Positions 1 to 10,526 of a stretch of DNA of 48,862 nucleotides are shown here, piece by piece; position 1 is the first letter of the stretch; each line of letters begins with the position of its first letter. The translations under genes were made by a program, and so were the position numbers. The notes below the pieces were generated by a model. The model ran no database searches and was not told the DNA's origin. It saw only the letters and a list, made by a program, of their open reading frames with translations. Origin of the DNA: Sphingopyxis sp. L1A2A (lineage in GTDB: Bacteria > Pseudomonadota > Alphaproteobacteria > Sphingomonadales > Sphingomonadaceae); NCBI RefSeq assembly GCF_005502465.1, contig NZ_SCOT01000021.1:1-48862 (forward strand), read 5' to 3'.

Positions 1-16
1 CCCCCCAACCGTCCCC

Positions 17-913
17 TCACTGCACCCGCGTAACCTTCACGCCGTCTGCCGCCAACATTGCCGGCACCCCATCGGCCCCCACCAGATGTCCCGCGCCGAC
101 CGCCAACAGCACCGTTCCCGGCCGCGCCAGCCGCTTTTCCACCCATATGGTCCAGCGCCGGTTGCGGTCGGTGATGATCGCCCGGCGCGCGGCCGGCACC
201 GCATCGATGTCCTCGTTGATCATCACCTCCAGCGCCGCGACGTCGCCGCGGCGCCATGCGGCGGTCAGCGCGGCGACCTCGGCAACCGCGTCATCCGCCC
301 CCTCGGCGGCGCGGGTCAGCAGCGCGCGCTGGGTCGGCGCGTCGAGCGTTTCAAACAGCATCAGCTGCTCGCGGGCGGTTTCCAGCCCGGCAATCGGCTT
401 GCCCGCCGCCTCGAACGCCTCGGTCAGGCCGGTCTCCACGCCGTCGGCCGACGACAATTGCGCGTCCTGCGCGACGCGCTGGCCCATCAGCACCATCACC
501 GCCCAATCGTCCAGCTTGTCACCGCCAAAGGCACTGCCGCTGTCCTCGAGGGCGCGATAGCCCGCCAACGCTTTGCCCCGCAGCCGCGCTTCGATCGCAA
601 GCGGCACGTCGCGCGGTGCCAGCTTCTGAAATTCGGTGCCCGCCGCCGCCAGCTGGGCGGGCGACAATTCCATCACCAGCTCGTCGGCCGACCCGATCGC
701 CGCGGCGACCTTGCCATCATCCCAATCGGTCCCGCGCGGCAGCGCGTGCATCGTCCCCAGAATATAGATATGCGTATCGTCATCGGCGACCAGCCACATC
801 GCCGGGCGCGCCGGCGGCCCTGTGTCGGGCGTGCCGCACCCTGCCAGCAGCAGCAAAAGGGCCGCCGCAACGCGGCGACCCCAATGTCCGCAAAGATGCG
901 TGTCTGGCGTCAA
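17..913 (-). CDS. TraB/GumN family lipoprotein (first of tandem pair)
   Basis: A 298-residue protein of the TraB/GumN (PrgY-like) family, whose members are poorly characterised and proposed to be metalloprotease-like. Residues 13-25 form a short Arg-Arg plus Leu-rich signal ending in a lipobox (LLAGC), which predicts lipidation at Cys26 and a periplasmic location. The family signature GTMHALP follows at about residue 53, and the closing motif AVGAGHLVGADGV lies near the C-terminus. The start is TTG at 911-913, which shares the TGA stop of the upstream paralogue (TTGA overlap), so translation is probably coupled. The ribosome-binding site is weak. It is paralogous to the gene at 910-1854 and probably arose by tandem duplication. 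The substrate is unknown. Confidence 0.85.
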   Translation of the reverse strand: MTPDTHLCGHWGRRVAAALLLLLAGCGTPDTGPPARPAMWLVADDDTHIYILGTMHALPRGTDWDDGKVAAAIGSADELVMELSPAQLAAAGTEFQKLAPRDVPLAIEARLRGKALAGYRALEDSGSAFGGDKLDDWAVMVLMGQRVAQDAQLSSADGVETGLTEAFEAAGKPIAGLETAREQLMLFETLDAPTQRALLTRAAEGADDAVAEVAALTAAWRRGDVAALEVMINEDIDAVPAARRAIITDRNRRWTIWVEKRLARPGTVLLAVGAGHLVGADGVPAMLAADGVKVTRVQ

Positions 914-1854
914 TATTTGACCCGCGTCGCGGTCAGCCCGCGCGTCTTCAGATAATCCTGCACGCTCTTTTCGCCCGCCAGATGCCCCGCACCGACCGCG
1001 ATAAACACCGTGCCGGGCTTGTCCATCCGCGTCTTGATCTGGTCGGCCCAGCGCTGGTTGCGGTCATAGAGCAGCATCGTGGCGAGTTCGGGGGTCGCCG
1101 CCATGCTTTCGTTCATCGCGACCGCCAGCCCGTCGGGATCGCCGTTCGCCCACAGCGTTACCATCTTGTCGAGCATTGGCCCCAGCTTGTCGATGTCCTT
1201 GACCACTGCGTTAAGGAAGGTGACCTGCTGCGTTTCGGGCAGCTTGTCGAAAAAGCCGAGCTGTTCTTCGAGCGTTTCGAGGCCCGAAACCGGCTTGCTG
1301 TCGGCCTTGGCAAATTTGGTCAACAGTTTCTCGGCGCCCTGCTCGGGATCATAGCCGAGTTTGGTCAGCGGCAGCACCGACAATGTCATCGCGGGAAACC
1401 AGGGTTCAAAGCTGTCAAAGGCGTTGGCCGGCACCCCGACGCTGACCATCGCCGCCTGATAGGCTTTGAGCTCTTCAGCGGTCAGGCGCGACGGGATGGT
1501 CTTGCCGGTCGTGTCCATGGCGAGTGGCATCATCGTCTTGGCAACCGCCGACTGATCTTCGGGCATGACGATTTCCAGCATCATCTCGTCCGATTTGTCG
1601 AACGCGGTCTTCACCGCCTCGTCGAACCAGCTGAGGCCGGGTTTCAGCACATGGACGGTGCCGAACAGATAGATCGTCGTGTCGGCGTCCTTGACGACCC
1701 ACAGCGCCGGGTCGGCGTCGGTCAGCGCGGCCGCCGGGGCGGCCGCAGCGACGGGTTCGGCGGCCGACGCGACATTGCTGCCGGGCAGCACCGCACATTG
1801 GGCAAAGGGGATGACGGCGCAGGTGGACGCGAGCATCTTGAACCAGGTCTTCAT
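910..1854 (-). CDS. TraB/GumN family secreted protein (second of tandem pair)
   Basis: A 314-residue TraB/GumN family protein. The N-terminus looks like a Sec signal peptide (residues 1-32, ending near NVASAA) rather than a clear lipoprotein signal. The mature part carries the GTVHVLKPG motif around residue 66 and the terminal AVGAGHLAGEKSV motif, which correspond to the two conserved blocks of the downstream paralogue. The ATG at 1852-1854 has a good ribosome-binding site (AAGGA about nine bases upstream). Its TGA stop overlaps the TTG start of the next gene, so the two are co-transcribed. The family's biochemical role is not settled; an envelope function is inferred from the signal peptide. 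Confidence 0.85.
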   Translation of the reverse strand: MKTWFKMLASTCAVIPFAQCAVLPGSNVASAAEPVAAAAPAAALTDADPALWVVKDADTTIYLFGTVHVLKPGLSWFDEAVKTAFDKSDEMMLEIVMPEDQSAVAKTMMPLAMDTTGKTIPSRLTAEELKAYQAAMVSVGVPANAFDSFEPWFPAMTLSVLPLTKLGYDPEQGAEKLLTKFAKADSKPVSGLETLEEQLGFFDKLPETQQVTFLNAVVKDIDKLGPMLDKMVTLWANGDPDGLAVAMNESMAATPELATMLLYDRNQRWADQIKTRMDKPGTVFIAVGAGHLAGEKSVQDYLKTRGLTATRVKY

Positions 1855-1921
1855 GGGAGAATATCCTTTCTTATTTGGCCGTTATGGCCGGAGGCGAGGG
1901 AGAAGGGGAGAGCAAATTGGG

Positions 1922-2539
1922 TCAGCGAAACTTGAACCAGAAATAGATGATCGCGTTGGCGATCAGCGACAGGGCGAACAGCGGCATGGCCTCGACCGGG
2001 GGAGCAAGATCGGCGCGCCACAGCACCCACCAGACGGGGCAGGGAAAGACGAAGGCGTAAAAGCCCGCGAGCCCGCCGAGATGATAGGCCTGGCGCTCAT
2101 GGTCATCGATCGTGCGATGATACAGGATCAGCGCGATCGTCAATCCGATCACCCACATCACGGATAAGCCAACGGCGACCATGGGAGTCATCGCGGCGTT
2201 GCTGAACAGGCCCTCGGTTCCCGCGGTCCCGGACTGCATCACCATCGCCGCGACAAATCCGAGCGCGCCGGACAAGGTCAGGCTGATCCAGTACAGACGC
2301 TTGCGCGGCGACCAGCCGCGGAACCAGTCGGCGTGACGGCGGACATAATATGCCAGCGCCAGACCGCCGAGCAGGATCGCGACAACCGGCCCGAACCAAG
2401 GTGCCAGCATCGGATCGCCACGTTCGGCCAAAGTTTCGTTATACCCGGCAAAACCGCCCGCCAGCATCGCGGTGGCGATACCGATCGCGACCGGCCAGAT
2501 CATGTTTGGCGCGCGGCGCTCCTTTGGCTCATTCACCAT
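1922..2539 (-). CDS. Multi-pass inner-membrane protein of unknown function
   Basis: About 205 residues with some six hydrophobic segments, separated by a basic loop (RKRLYW) and a charged loop (HRTIDDHERQ). No enzyme motif is recognised. Three in-frame ATGs lie close together at 2560, 2545 and 2539. The one at 2539 is preferred because AAGGA sits seven bases upstream; it also limits the overlap with the upstream regulator to about eleven bases. A two-gene unit of small Xre-type regulator plus membrane protein is a recurring arrangement, so this protein is probably controlled by, or functionally tied to, that regulator. The role is unknown. Confidence 0.75.
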   Translation of the reverse strand: MVNEPKERRAPNMIWPVAIGIATAMLAGGFAGYNETLAERGDPMLAPWFGPVVAILLGGLALAYYVRRHADWFRGWSPRKRLYWISLTLSGALGFVAAMVMQSGTAGTEGLFSNAAMTPMVAVGLSVMWVIGLTIALILYHRTIDDHERQAYHLGGLAGFYAFVFPCPVWWVLWRADLAPPVEAMPLFALSLIANAIIYFWFKFR

Positions 2540-2744
2540 CGTCATGTCCTTCATGGCCATCGTCGAAAATCTCCTCGATCGGCATCGCGAACAGCCGCGC
2601 CAGCTTGAACGCGAGCGGCAGCGACGGGTCGTATTTCCCCGTCTCGATCGCGTTCACCGCCTGCCGCGATACGTCGAGCCGGTCGGCCAGTTCGGCCTGG
2701 CTCCAGTTCCGCATCGCGCGCAGCACCTTCAGCTGGTTGTTCAT
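2529..2744 (-). CDS. Small Xre-family (YozG-like) HTH transcriptional regulator
   Basis: A 71-residue protein that is almost entirely one HTH_3 (Cro/CI-type) domain. The core reads NWSQAELADRLDVSRQAVNA (recognition-helix region), then the ETGKYDPSLPLAFKLA block typical of the stand-alone YozG type. The acidic, His-rich tail (DDGHEGHDDGE) is unusual and could bind a metal, which is speculation. Two adjacent ATGs (2747 and 2744) follow AGGATCG; the second has better spacing and gives the usual MNNQLK start. Longer upstream reading through the operator region is rejected. It overlaps the membrane protein downstream. Autoregulation is likely given the repeated TGTCAG/CTGACA motifs just upstream. 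Confidence 0.88.
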   Translation of the reverse strand: MNNQLKVLRAMRNWSQAELADRLDVSRQAVNAIETGKYDPSLPLAFKLARLFAMPIEEIFDDGHEGHDDGE

Positions 2745-2756
2745 CATCGATCCTGT

Positions 2757-2838
2757 TGTCAGGCGACACTGACCGTATGTCAGGTATACATGACTAAATG
2801 ACATGATTCGCTGACTGTGTCAACAAGACCTGACATAT
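2757..2838 (-). promoter_or_regulatory. Candidate promoter and operator of the Xre regulator
   Basis: The 80 bp upstream of the regulator are crowded with TGTCA/TGACA words. A 9-bp inverted pair, TATGTCAGG at 2776-2784 and CCTGACATA at 2829-2837, flanks a consensus minus-strand -35 box (TTGACA, 2823-2818), with CATTTA 17 bases further on as a poor -10. Further TGTCAG and CTGAC copies lie at 2757-2762 and 2768-2773. Clustered inverted words over a promoter suggest the regulator's own operator. The region is also the divergent control region for glyQ. Confidence 0.5.
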
Positions 2839-2948
2839 GGCGCTTCACACGGCAGTTTCGCCACCATCGACGTCCCCGTCGCCCTTGACCCTGCGACCCT
2901 GCTGCGCCAAGGGCGGCGACACTTGTTGCACGTGCGAAAGAGCGGATA

Positions 2949-3872
2949 GTGGCGGACGCGGCAGAAAAGAAATCCCTCAGCTTTCAGGACATGATCCTGA
3001 CGCTGCACGCTTATTGGGGCGCGCGCGGCTGCGCGATCCTGCAACCCTATGACATGCGCGTCGGGGCCGGGACATTCCACCCTGCGACCACCTTGCGGTC
3101 GCTTGGCCCCGAGCCGTGGAACGTCGCCTATGTCCAGCCGAGCCGCCGTCCGACCGACGGCCGCTATGGCGAGAACCCGAACCGGCTCCAGCATTATTAT
3201 CAATATCAGGTGATCCTGAAGCCGTCGCCCGCCGACCTGCAGGAACAATATCTGGGTAGCCTCGCCGCGATCGGCATCGACCCGCTGCTCCACGACATCC
3301 GCTTTGTCGAGGACGATTGGGAATCGCCGACGCTCGGCGCGTGGGGCTTGGGTTGGGAAGTCTGGTGCGACGGGATGGAAGTCACCCAGTTCACTTACTT
3401 TCAGCAGATGGGCGGCTTCGACTGCAAGCCCGTCGCGGGCGAGCTGACCTACGGGCTCGAACGCCTCGCCATGTATATCCAGAATGTCGACAATGTGTAC
3501 GACCTGCGTTTTTCGGACGCGGTCGGCGAGGTGCCGGGGGTCAGCTATGGCGATGTGTTCCTCGAGAACGAAAAGCAGTTCTCGAAATGGAATTTCGAGG
3601 TCGCCGACACCGACTCCTTGTTTGCAGGGTTCAAGGCAGCCGAGGCCGAGTGCCAGCGCGCCATCGCCGCAAATGTCCCGCTCGCGGCCTATGACCAGGC
3701 GATCGAGGCGAGCCACCTCTTCAACCTGTTGCAGGCGCGCGGCGTGATCAGCGTGCAGGAGCGCGCCAATTACATGGCGCGCGTCCGCGACCTCGCCAAG
3801 GGCAGCTGCAAGGCATGGATTGACAGCCAGTCGGCCGCGTGGACCGCCAAATATCCGGGGTGGACGCTGTGA
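2949..3872 (+). CDS. glyQ: Glycyl-tRNA synthetase alpha subunit
   Basis: A 307-residue alpha subunit of the heterotetrameric bacterial glycyl-tRNA synthetase, which holds the class II catalytic core that activates glycine with ATP and charges tRNA-Gly. The sequence matches the family end to end: [20 protein letters not shown] at the start, then [37 protein letters not shown] (motif 2 region) and the [16 protein letters not shown] block (motif 3). The start is taken as GTG at 2949, with a modest AGAGCGG upstream. The gene ends in a GTGA overlap with glyS, so the two subunits are translationally coupled. Confidence 0.97.
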   Translation: MADAAEKKSLSFQDMILTLHAYWGARGCAILQPYDMRVGAGTFHPATTLRSLGPEPWNVAYVQPSRRPTDGRYGENPNRLQHYYQYQVILKPSPADLQEQYLGSLAAIGIDPLLHDIRFVEDDWESPTLGAWGLGWEVWCDGMEVTQFTYFQQMGGFDCKPVAGELTYGLERLAMYIQNVDNVYDLRFSDAVGEVPGVSYGDVFLENEKQFSKWNFEVADTDSLFAGFKAAEAECQRAIAANVPLAAYDQAIEASHLFNLLQARGVISVQERANYMARVRDLAKGSCKAWIDSQSAAWTAKYPGWTL

Positions 3873-6226
3873 CCGACTTCCTTCTCGAACTGCGCAGCGA
3901 GGAAATCCCGGCGCGGATGCAGGCCGGTGCGCGCGCCGAACTCGACAAATTGTTCCGCGCCCAGCTCGCCGCCGCGGGCCTCGATGTCGGCGACCTCACC
4001 ATCTGGTCGACCCCGCGCCGCCTCGCGCTGATCGCCAAAGGCCTGCCCGAGGCGACCGCGGCGGTCAGCGAAGAACTGAAAGGCCCGCGCAGCAGCGCGC
4101 CGCCGCAGGCGCTCGAAGGCTTCCTGCGCAAGACCGGCCTGACGCAGGATCAGCTCGAAGACCGCGACGGCGTCTATTTTGCGGTGATCGACAAGCCCGG
4201 CCGCGCCACCGCCGCGGTGCTCGCCGAGGCGATCCCCGCGATCATCCGCGCCTTTGCCTGGCCCAAGTCGATGCGCTGGGGCAAGGACAGCGCGAGCAGC
4301 GAAAGCCTGCGCTGGGTGCGCCCGTTTTCGGGCATCGTCGCGATCTTTGGTGACGAGCTGATTCCGTGTGAAGTTAGCGGGATTTCCGCGGGCTATGCCA
4401 CGCGCGGCCACCGCTTCCACTGCCCGGGCGAAATCACCATCGGCTCGGCATCGGACTATGCCGAAAAGCTGCGCGCGTGCCATGTCATCGTCGACCATGA
4501 GGAACGGCAGAATATCATCCGCGACGGCGCCGCGAATGTTGCCGCCGACGCAGGACTGACGCTCGTCGCCGACGAGGGGCTGGTGATCGAGAATGCCGGG
4601 CTGACCGAATGGCCGGTCCCCTTGCTCGGCCGCTTCGACGAAGCGTTTCTGGCAGTACCGCCCGAGGTCATCCAGCTGACCGCGCGGGTGAACCAGAAAT
4701 ATTTCGTCGTAAACGACGCGGCGGGCAAGCTCGCGAACGGCTTCGTCTGCACCGCGAATATCGATGCGGTCGACGGCGGGGCGGAGATCGTCGCGGGGAA
4801 CCGCAAGGTGCTCGCGGCGCGGTTGTCGGATGCGCGCTTCTTTTGGGAGCAGGATCGCAAGACCACGCTGCAGGATCACGCGAAGAAGCTGGACCGGATC
4901 ACGTTCCACGAAAAGCTGGGCACGGTTGCGGACAAGGTCGAGCGGGTTGCGAAGCTGGCGCGCTGGTTGGTCGAGGAAGGCATCGTCACAGACCGCTCCC
5001 CGGCGAACGCCGGGGCCCAGAGCGGCACAGAGCAAACGGCAGCGTCAGGCAGCCCTGGGCCCCGGCTTTCGCCGGGGAGCACGCAAGAGTTGGCCGACCA
5101 GGCCGAACTCGCGGCGCGCCTGTGCAAGGCCGATCTCGTCACCGAAATGGTCGGCGAATTCCCTGAACTGCAAGGCCTGATGGGCGGCTACTACGCCCGC
5201 GCCGAAGGCTTAGGCGATGCGGTCGCCGACGGGATCCGCGACCATTACAAGCCGGTCGGGCAGGGCGATGACGTGCCGACCGCGCCGGTTACGGTGGCTG
5301 TGGCGCTGGCGGATAAGCTGGATACCATTTTCCAGTTTTTCCGCATCGACGAGGCCCCGACCGGATCCAAAGACCCCTTCGCACTGAGGCGTGCGGCGCT
5401 TGGCGTCGTAGCGATTTCTCTTCAATCGAATCTCCGATGGTCGATTATGCTGACTGGCGCAGCCGCTCTTACGGGCTCCATTTTTAGAGAATGGCACACG
5501 GAAAAAACGCAGCCGTTTATTGAGATGCTTGAGGCGCTCACGCCTTTGATCAACAGCGGCAATGCTCAGGAGTTGATGGGTGCTGTTGGCGCTGTTCTGA
5601 AAACGATGCCGAAGCTTAATGCGCCGAACCCCGAGGTATTGGTTGAAACAGTGATTGCGGGAGCGAAGGTTCGCGACTTCTTTCTTGATCGGATGGAGGT
5701 GATGTTGCGCGGCGACGGCATTCGTCCCGACTTCGTTCGAGCTTCGGTCATCATTGATGGTGATAAAGGCAAAGAAGATGATCTGGTTCGCCTGCTGGCG
5801 CGCGTGAAGGCGTTGCAGGCGTTTATGGCGAGCGATGACGGGGCAAATTTGCTGGCGGGGTATAAGCGCGCGGCGAATATTTTGAAGCAGGCGGATATTT
5901 CCGTCGCCCCCGCGCAGGCGGGGGCCGCTGGCAGCAGTGTGCCCAACGTGGCGGCCCCCGCCTTCGCGGGGGCGACGGTTGTGGATCAGGCGCTGCTCGC
6001 GGCCCTCGACGCCGCCGAACCCGCTGCCTCCGCCGCGGTCGCCGAGGAGCGTTTCACCGACGCCATGGCCGCGCTAGCATCGCTGCGCGCGCCGATCGAT
6101 GCGTTTTTCGATGGCGTGATGGTCAACGATCCCGACGAGGCGGTGCGCACCTATCGGCTCGGACTGCTCGCCCGATTTACCGGCGCGGTGCATGGCGTGG
6201 CAGATTTCTCAAAGGTCGAGGGGTAA
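3869..6226 (+). CDS. glyS: Glycyl-tRNA synthetase beta subunit, enlarged by repeat insertions
   Basis: The beta subunit of GlyRS, needed for tRNA-Gly recognition. The true start is GTG at 3869, overlapping the glyQ stop (GTGA) and followed by the family N-terminus [17 protein letters not shown]; an ATG 30 bases upstream is not needed. The typical core is present: [61 protein letters not shown] and [11 protein letters not shown]. At 785 residues it is about 95 longer than the roughly 690 of E. coli GlyS. The excess falls in three places: residues about 375-404 and 678-703 are encoded by palindromic elements, and residues about 511-611 lie in a segment of about 52% GC with different codon use. 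No frameshift is seen, so the gene should be functional. Confidence 0.95.
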   Translation: MTDFLLELRSEEIPARMQAGARAELDKLFRAQLAAAGLDVGDLTIWSTPRRLALIAKGLPEATAAVSEELKGPRSSAPPQALEGFLRKTGLTQDQLEDRDGVYFAVIDKPGRATAAVLAEAIPAIIRAFAWPKSMRWGKDSASSESLRWVRPFSGIVAIFGDELIPCEVSGISAGYATRGHRFHCPGEITIGSASDYAEKLRACHVIVDHEERQNIIRDGAANVAADAGLTLVADEGLVIENAGLTEWPVPLLGRFDEAFLAVPPEVIQLTARVNQKYFVVNDAAGKLANGFVCTANIDAVDGGAEIVAGNRKVLAARLSDARFFWEQDRKTTLQDHAKKLDRITFHEKLGTVADKVERVAKLARWLVEEGIVTDRSPANAGAQSGTEQTAASGSPGPRLSPGSTQELADQAELAARLCKADLVTEMVGEFPELQGLMGGYYARAEGLGDAVADGIRDHYKPVGQGDDVPTAPVTVAVALADKLDTIFQFFRIDEAPTGSKDPFALRRAALGVVAISLQSNLRWSIMLTGAAALTGSIFREWHTEKTQPFIEMLEALTPLINSGNAQELMGAVGAVLKTMPKLNAPNPEVLVETVIAGAKVRDFFLDRMEVMLRGDGIRPDFVRASVIIDGDKGKEDDLVRLLARVKALQAFMASDDGANLLAGYKRAANILKQADISVAPAQAGAAGSSVPNVAAPAFAGATVVDQALLAALDAAEPAASAAVAEERFTDAMAALASLRAPIDAFFDGVMVNDPDEAVRTYRLGLLARFTGAVHGVADFSKVEG
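4995..5080. repeat. Intragenic palindromic element 1 in glyS
   Basis: Two 26-nt arms (4995-5020 and 5055-5080) are inverted copies with a single mismatch and a 34-nt loop. The arm core is CCCCGGCGAACGCCGGGGCC. The element lies in frame within glyS and encodes low-complexity Pro/Gly/Ser-rich sequence between GIVTD and [13 protein letters not shown], where the family normally has no such linker. It looks like a mobile palindromic unit that inserted without breaking the reading frame. Confidence 0.8.
5901..5978. repeat. Intragenic palindromic element 2 in glyS
   Basis: Arms 5901-5928 and 5951-5978 (28 nt each) are inverted copies with one mismatch around a 22-nt loop. The whole unit is 78 nt, exactly 26 codons, so the reading frame is kept. 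It encodes an Ala/Pro-rich linker ([10 protein letters not shown] to APAFAGATV) after the AANIL motif. Its core (GCCCCCGC...GCGGGGGC) resembles element 1 in design, a GC-rich palindrome with a central TTCGC/GCGAA, but not in exact sequence. Confidence 0.8.
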
Positions 6227-6240
6227 GCCGACCTTCCATT

Positions 6241-6323
6241 CCCGTTTGTGTCGAGCGAAGTCGAGACACGCTCTTGTTTGCCCGCGGCGTCAAGGTGTCT
6301 CGACTTCGCTCGACACGAACGGG
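6241..6323. repeat. Intergenic palindromic repeat, family A copy 1
   Basis: Arms of 29 nt (6241-6269 and 6295-6323) are inverted with one mismatch around a 25-nt loop. The core is GTGTCGAGCGAAGTCGAGAC. It fills most of the 202-bp gap between glyS and ppdK. Copies 2 and 3 are at 12468-12549 and 13962-14040. As RNA it would form a strong hairpin and could act as a terminator or mRNA-stability element. Confidence 0.85.
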
Positions 6324-6428
6324 GTAGGGGTGGTTCGCTTATAACGAACGAAGTAAATCTGAATCGACGATAGCCGATCTCCACCCTATCCAGCCGCAAC
6401 CTCCTCCCCGGGGCAGCAGGAGCATAAA

Positions 6429-9089
<2,661 letters not shown>

Positions 9090-9094
9090 ATCCA

Positions 9095-9161
9095 CCGTAG
9101 CCCTGAGCCTGTCGAAGGGCGCTTCACTGCGAGGCGCCCTTCGACAGGCTCAGGGCTACGG
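9095..9161. repeat. Intergenic palindromic repeat, family B copy 1
   Basis: A perfect inverted repeat with 28-nt arms (9095-9122 and 9134-9161) and an 11-nt loop, starting five bases after the ppdK stop codon. The core is CCTGAGCCTGTCGAAGGGCGC. The second copy is at 11516-11582. The position suggests it closes the ppdK transcript, although no T-run follows. Confidence 0.88.
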
Positions 9162-9180
9162 TCGGGGATGGGGCAGAAAC

Positions 9181-9756
9181 ATGAAAAGCTGGCACCGCTA
9201 CGCGATCACCATGGTGGGTGGGATAGCGGTCGGGCTTGGCGCCGCCTGGTGGTTCACCGGCGGCGGGCTCACGGACGGCGCAATCGTCAACGGTCCGTGG
9301 ACGACCTCGCTCGGTTTCGGCACCAAGGCGACCGACCCGATCACCCGCGCCGCGGTCGCGCGCGCCGGCCTGCTCGCGCTGCCCGCAAAGGAAACCGTCT
9401 ATTGGTCGGCGAAGACCGACGCCGCCGGGGCGCCGCTCGACGGCAATTGCCGTTACGGCCTGTCGGGCAAGCCGCTCGACGCGCGCTGGTGGAGCGTCAC
9501 CATTTATGACGAAGCGGGCTATCTGGTCGCCAACCCCGCGAACATCTGGTCGGTCAATGGCGCCAATGTTACGCTCGACGGCAAGGGTGAATGGCGCGTC
9601 ACCATCGCGCCGACGACGCCTGCCGACGGCGCATGGTTGCCGGGCACCAAGGGGCAGCCCTTTCACCTGACCTTGCGGATGTATAATCCCGGGCCGGGGT
9701 TCCGCGCCGATCCGGTCAAGGCGGTGCTGCCGCAAATCGTGCAGGAGGGCTGCTGA
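9181..9756 (+). CDS. DUF1214 domain protein, membrane-anchored
   Basis: A 191-residue protein with one N-terminal hydrophobic anchor (residues 8-26, ITMVGGIAVGLGAAWWF). The rest matches the DUF1214 (VP1191-like) fold, with RWWSVTIYDEAGYLV, NPANIWSVNG and the closing GPGFRADPVKAVLPQIV. In many bacteria DUF1254 and DUF1214 are halves of one protein of about 450 residues. Here DUF1214 stands alone and is followed one base later by a separate DUF1254-type gene, so the two products probably act together in the periplasm. The ATG is preceded by GGGGCAGAAAC. Biochemical function is unknown. Confidence 0.85.
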   Translation: MKSWHRYAITMVGGIAVGLGAAWWFTGGGLTDGAIVNGPWTTSLGFGTKATDPITRAAVARAGLLALPAKETVYWSAKTDAAGAPLDGNCRYGLSGKPLDARWWSVTIYDEAGYLVANPANIWSVNGANVTLDGKGEWRVTIAPTTPADGAWLPGTKGQPFHLTLRMYNPGPGFRADPVKAVLPQIVQEGC

Positions 9757-9757
9757 G

Positions 9758-10285
9758 ATGCGCAACTGGCTCGGCCCGCTCGCCCTTGGCCTCGTCCTGG
9801 CTGCAGCAACCGCCTGGGCCGCGATCGCCTATATACCCTATGGCCTGATGAACGTCGCGATCGACCGGCTGGGGCAGGGCGGGGTCAACACCATGTCGCA
9901 TGGCAATCTCGCCACCCCGGCGCGCCAGCCGGTCGTGCGCCCCAGCCCCGATCTCGCTTATTCCAGTTGCCCCTATGACCTGGCGGCGGGACCGCTCGCC
10001 ATCGACGTCACTCCGGTGCCCGGGCGCTATAGCTCGCTCAGCATTTTCGACGCGGCAACCGATGTGATTTTTGTCCGCAACGATGTCGAGGCGGCGGGTA
10101 AGCCGTTCCGAATCATCCTCGCACGCGAAGGGCAGGCCGTGCCCGCGGGCGCCCAGATTGTCCGCGCCAACCATGATCGCGGCATCGCGCTGATCCGCTT
10201 GCTGCTGAAAGACCCCGCAGAAATCGGCAAGCTCGATACGGTACGCCGCCAATCATCCTGCGCCACGGTCACAAAGCTGAAATAG
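9758..10285 (+). CDS. DUF1254 domain protein, exported or membrane-anchored
   Basis: A 175-residue partner of the preceding DUF1214 gene, starting one base after its stop with the ribosome-binding site GCAGGAGGG inside that gene. Residues 5-26 form a signal or anchor (LGPLALGLVLAAATAWAAIA). The core resembles DUF1254, with VVRPSPDLAYSSCPYDLAAG and GRYSSLSIFDAATDVIFV. It has only the reduced form of the domain, far shorter than the fused homologues. Its role is unknown; co-translation with the DUF1214 gene suggests a heteromeric envelope protein. Confidence 0.82.
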   Translation: MRNWLGPLALGLVLAAATAWAAIAYIPYGLMNVAIDRLGQGGVNTMSHGNLATPARQPVVRPSPDLAYSSCPYDLAAGPLAIDVTPVPGRYSSLSIFDAATDVIFVRNDVEAAGKPFRIILAREGQAVPAGAQIVRANHDRGIALIRLLLKDPAEIGKLDTVRRQSSCATVTKLK

Positions 10286-10329
10286 GGGCTTGCGCCCCCG
10301 CACGACGCCCCTTAAAGGCGCCTCTCCAC

Positions 10330-10406
10330 GCACCCGTAGCTCAGCTGGATAGAGCATCAGACTACGAATCTGAGGGTCGGGCGTTCGAATCGCTCCGGGT
10401 GCACCA
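10330..10406 (+). tRNA. tRNA-Arg (anticodon ACG)
   Basis: A 77-nt cloverleaf. The acceptor stem is GCACCCG/CGGGTGC (7 bp), the D-arm begins TAGCTCAGCTGGATAGAGC, the anticodon loop CTACGAA sits in a stem CAGA/TCTG, and the T-arm reads GGGCG-TTCGAAT-CGCTC. The 3' end is discriminator A plus an encoded CCA. The ACG anticodon, normally edited to ICG, reads CGU/CGC/CGA arginine codons. Confidence 0.97.
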
Positions 10407-10437
10407 TTTCCCCAAATCCGAAAATCGAACCATCGCG

Positions 10438-10457
10438 CAGCGCATAGCTATGCGCTG
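10438..10457. promoter_or_regulatory. Perfect 20-bp palindrome between tRNA-Arg and glk
   Basis: CAGCGCATAG/CTATGCGCTG is a perfect palindrome with no spacer, 31 bases after the tRNA and 69 bases before the glk start. As RNA it folds to an 8-bp stem with an AGCT loop and could help end the tRNA transcript, but no T-run follows. As DNA it has the symmetry expected of a dimeric regulator site for glk. The sequence alone does not decide between them. Confidence 0.5.
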
Positions 10458-10526
10458 TTGCATCGCCTTGGGCCATGCGACATTCCCGCGGTCGAGCAAG
10501 CCGCAACCGACCGGCGAGGGAGAGAT

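Noticed and set aside
86..1935. Long plus-strand frames opposite the two GumN genes
   Set aside because: Arg/Pro-rich translations without motifs, no ribosome-binding sites, and they mirror well-supported minus-strand genes; typical GC-rich shadows.
10330..10406. Integrated element at the tRNA-Arg gene
   Set aside because: No integrase gene and no repeat of the tRNA 3' end were seen in the following sequence; glk follows directly.
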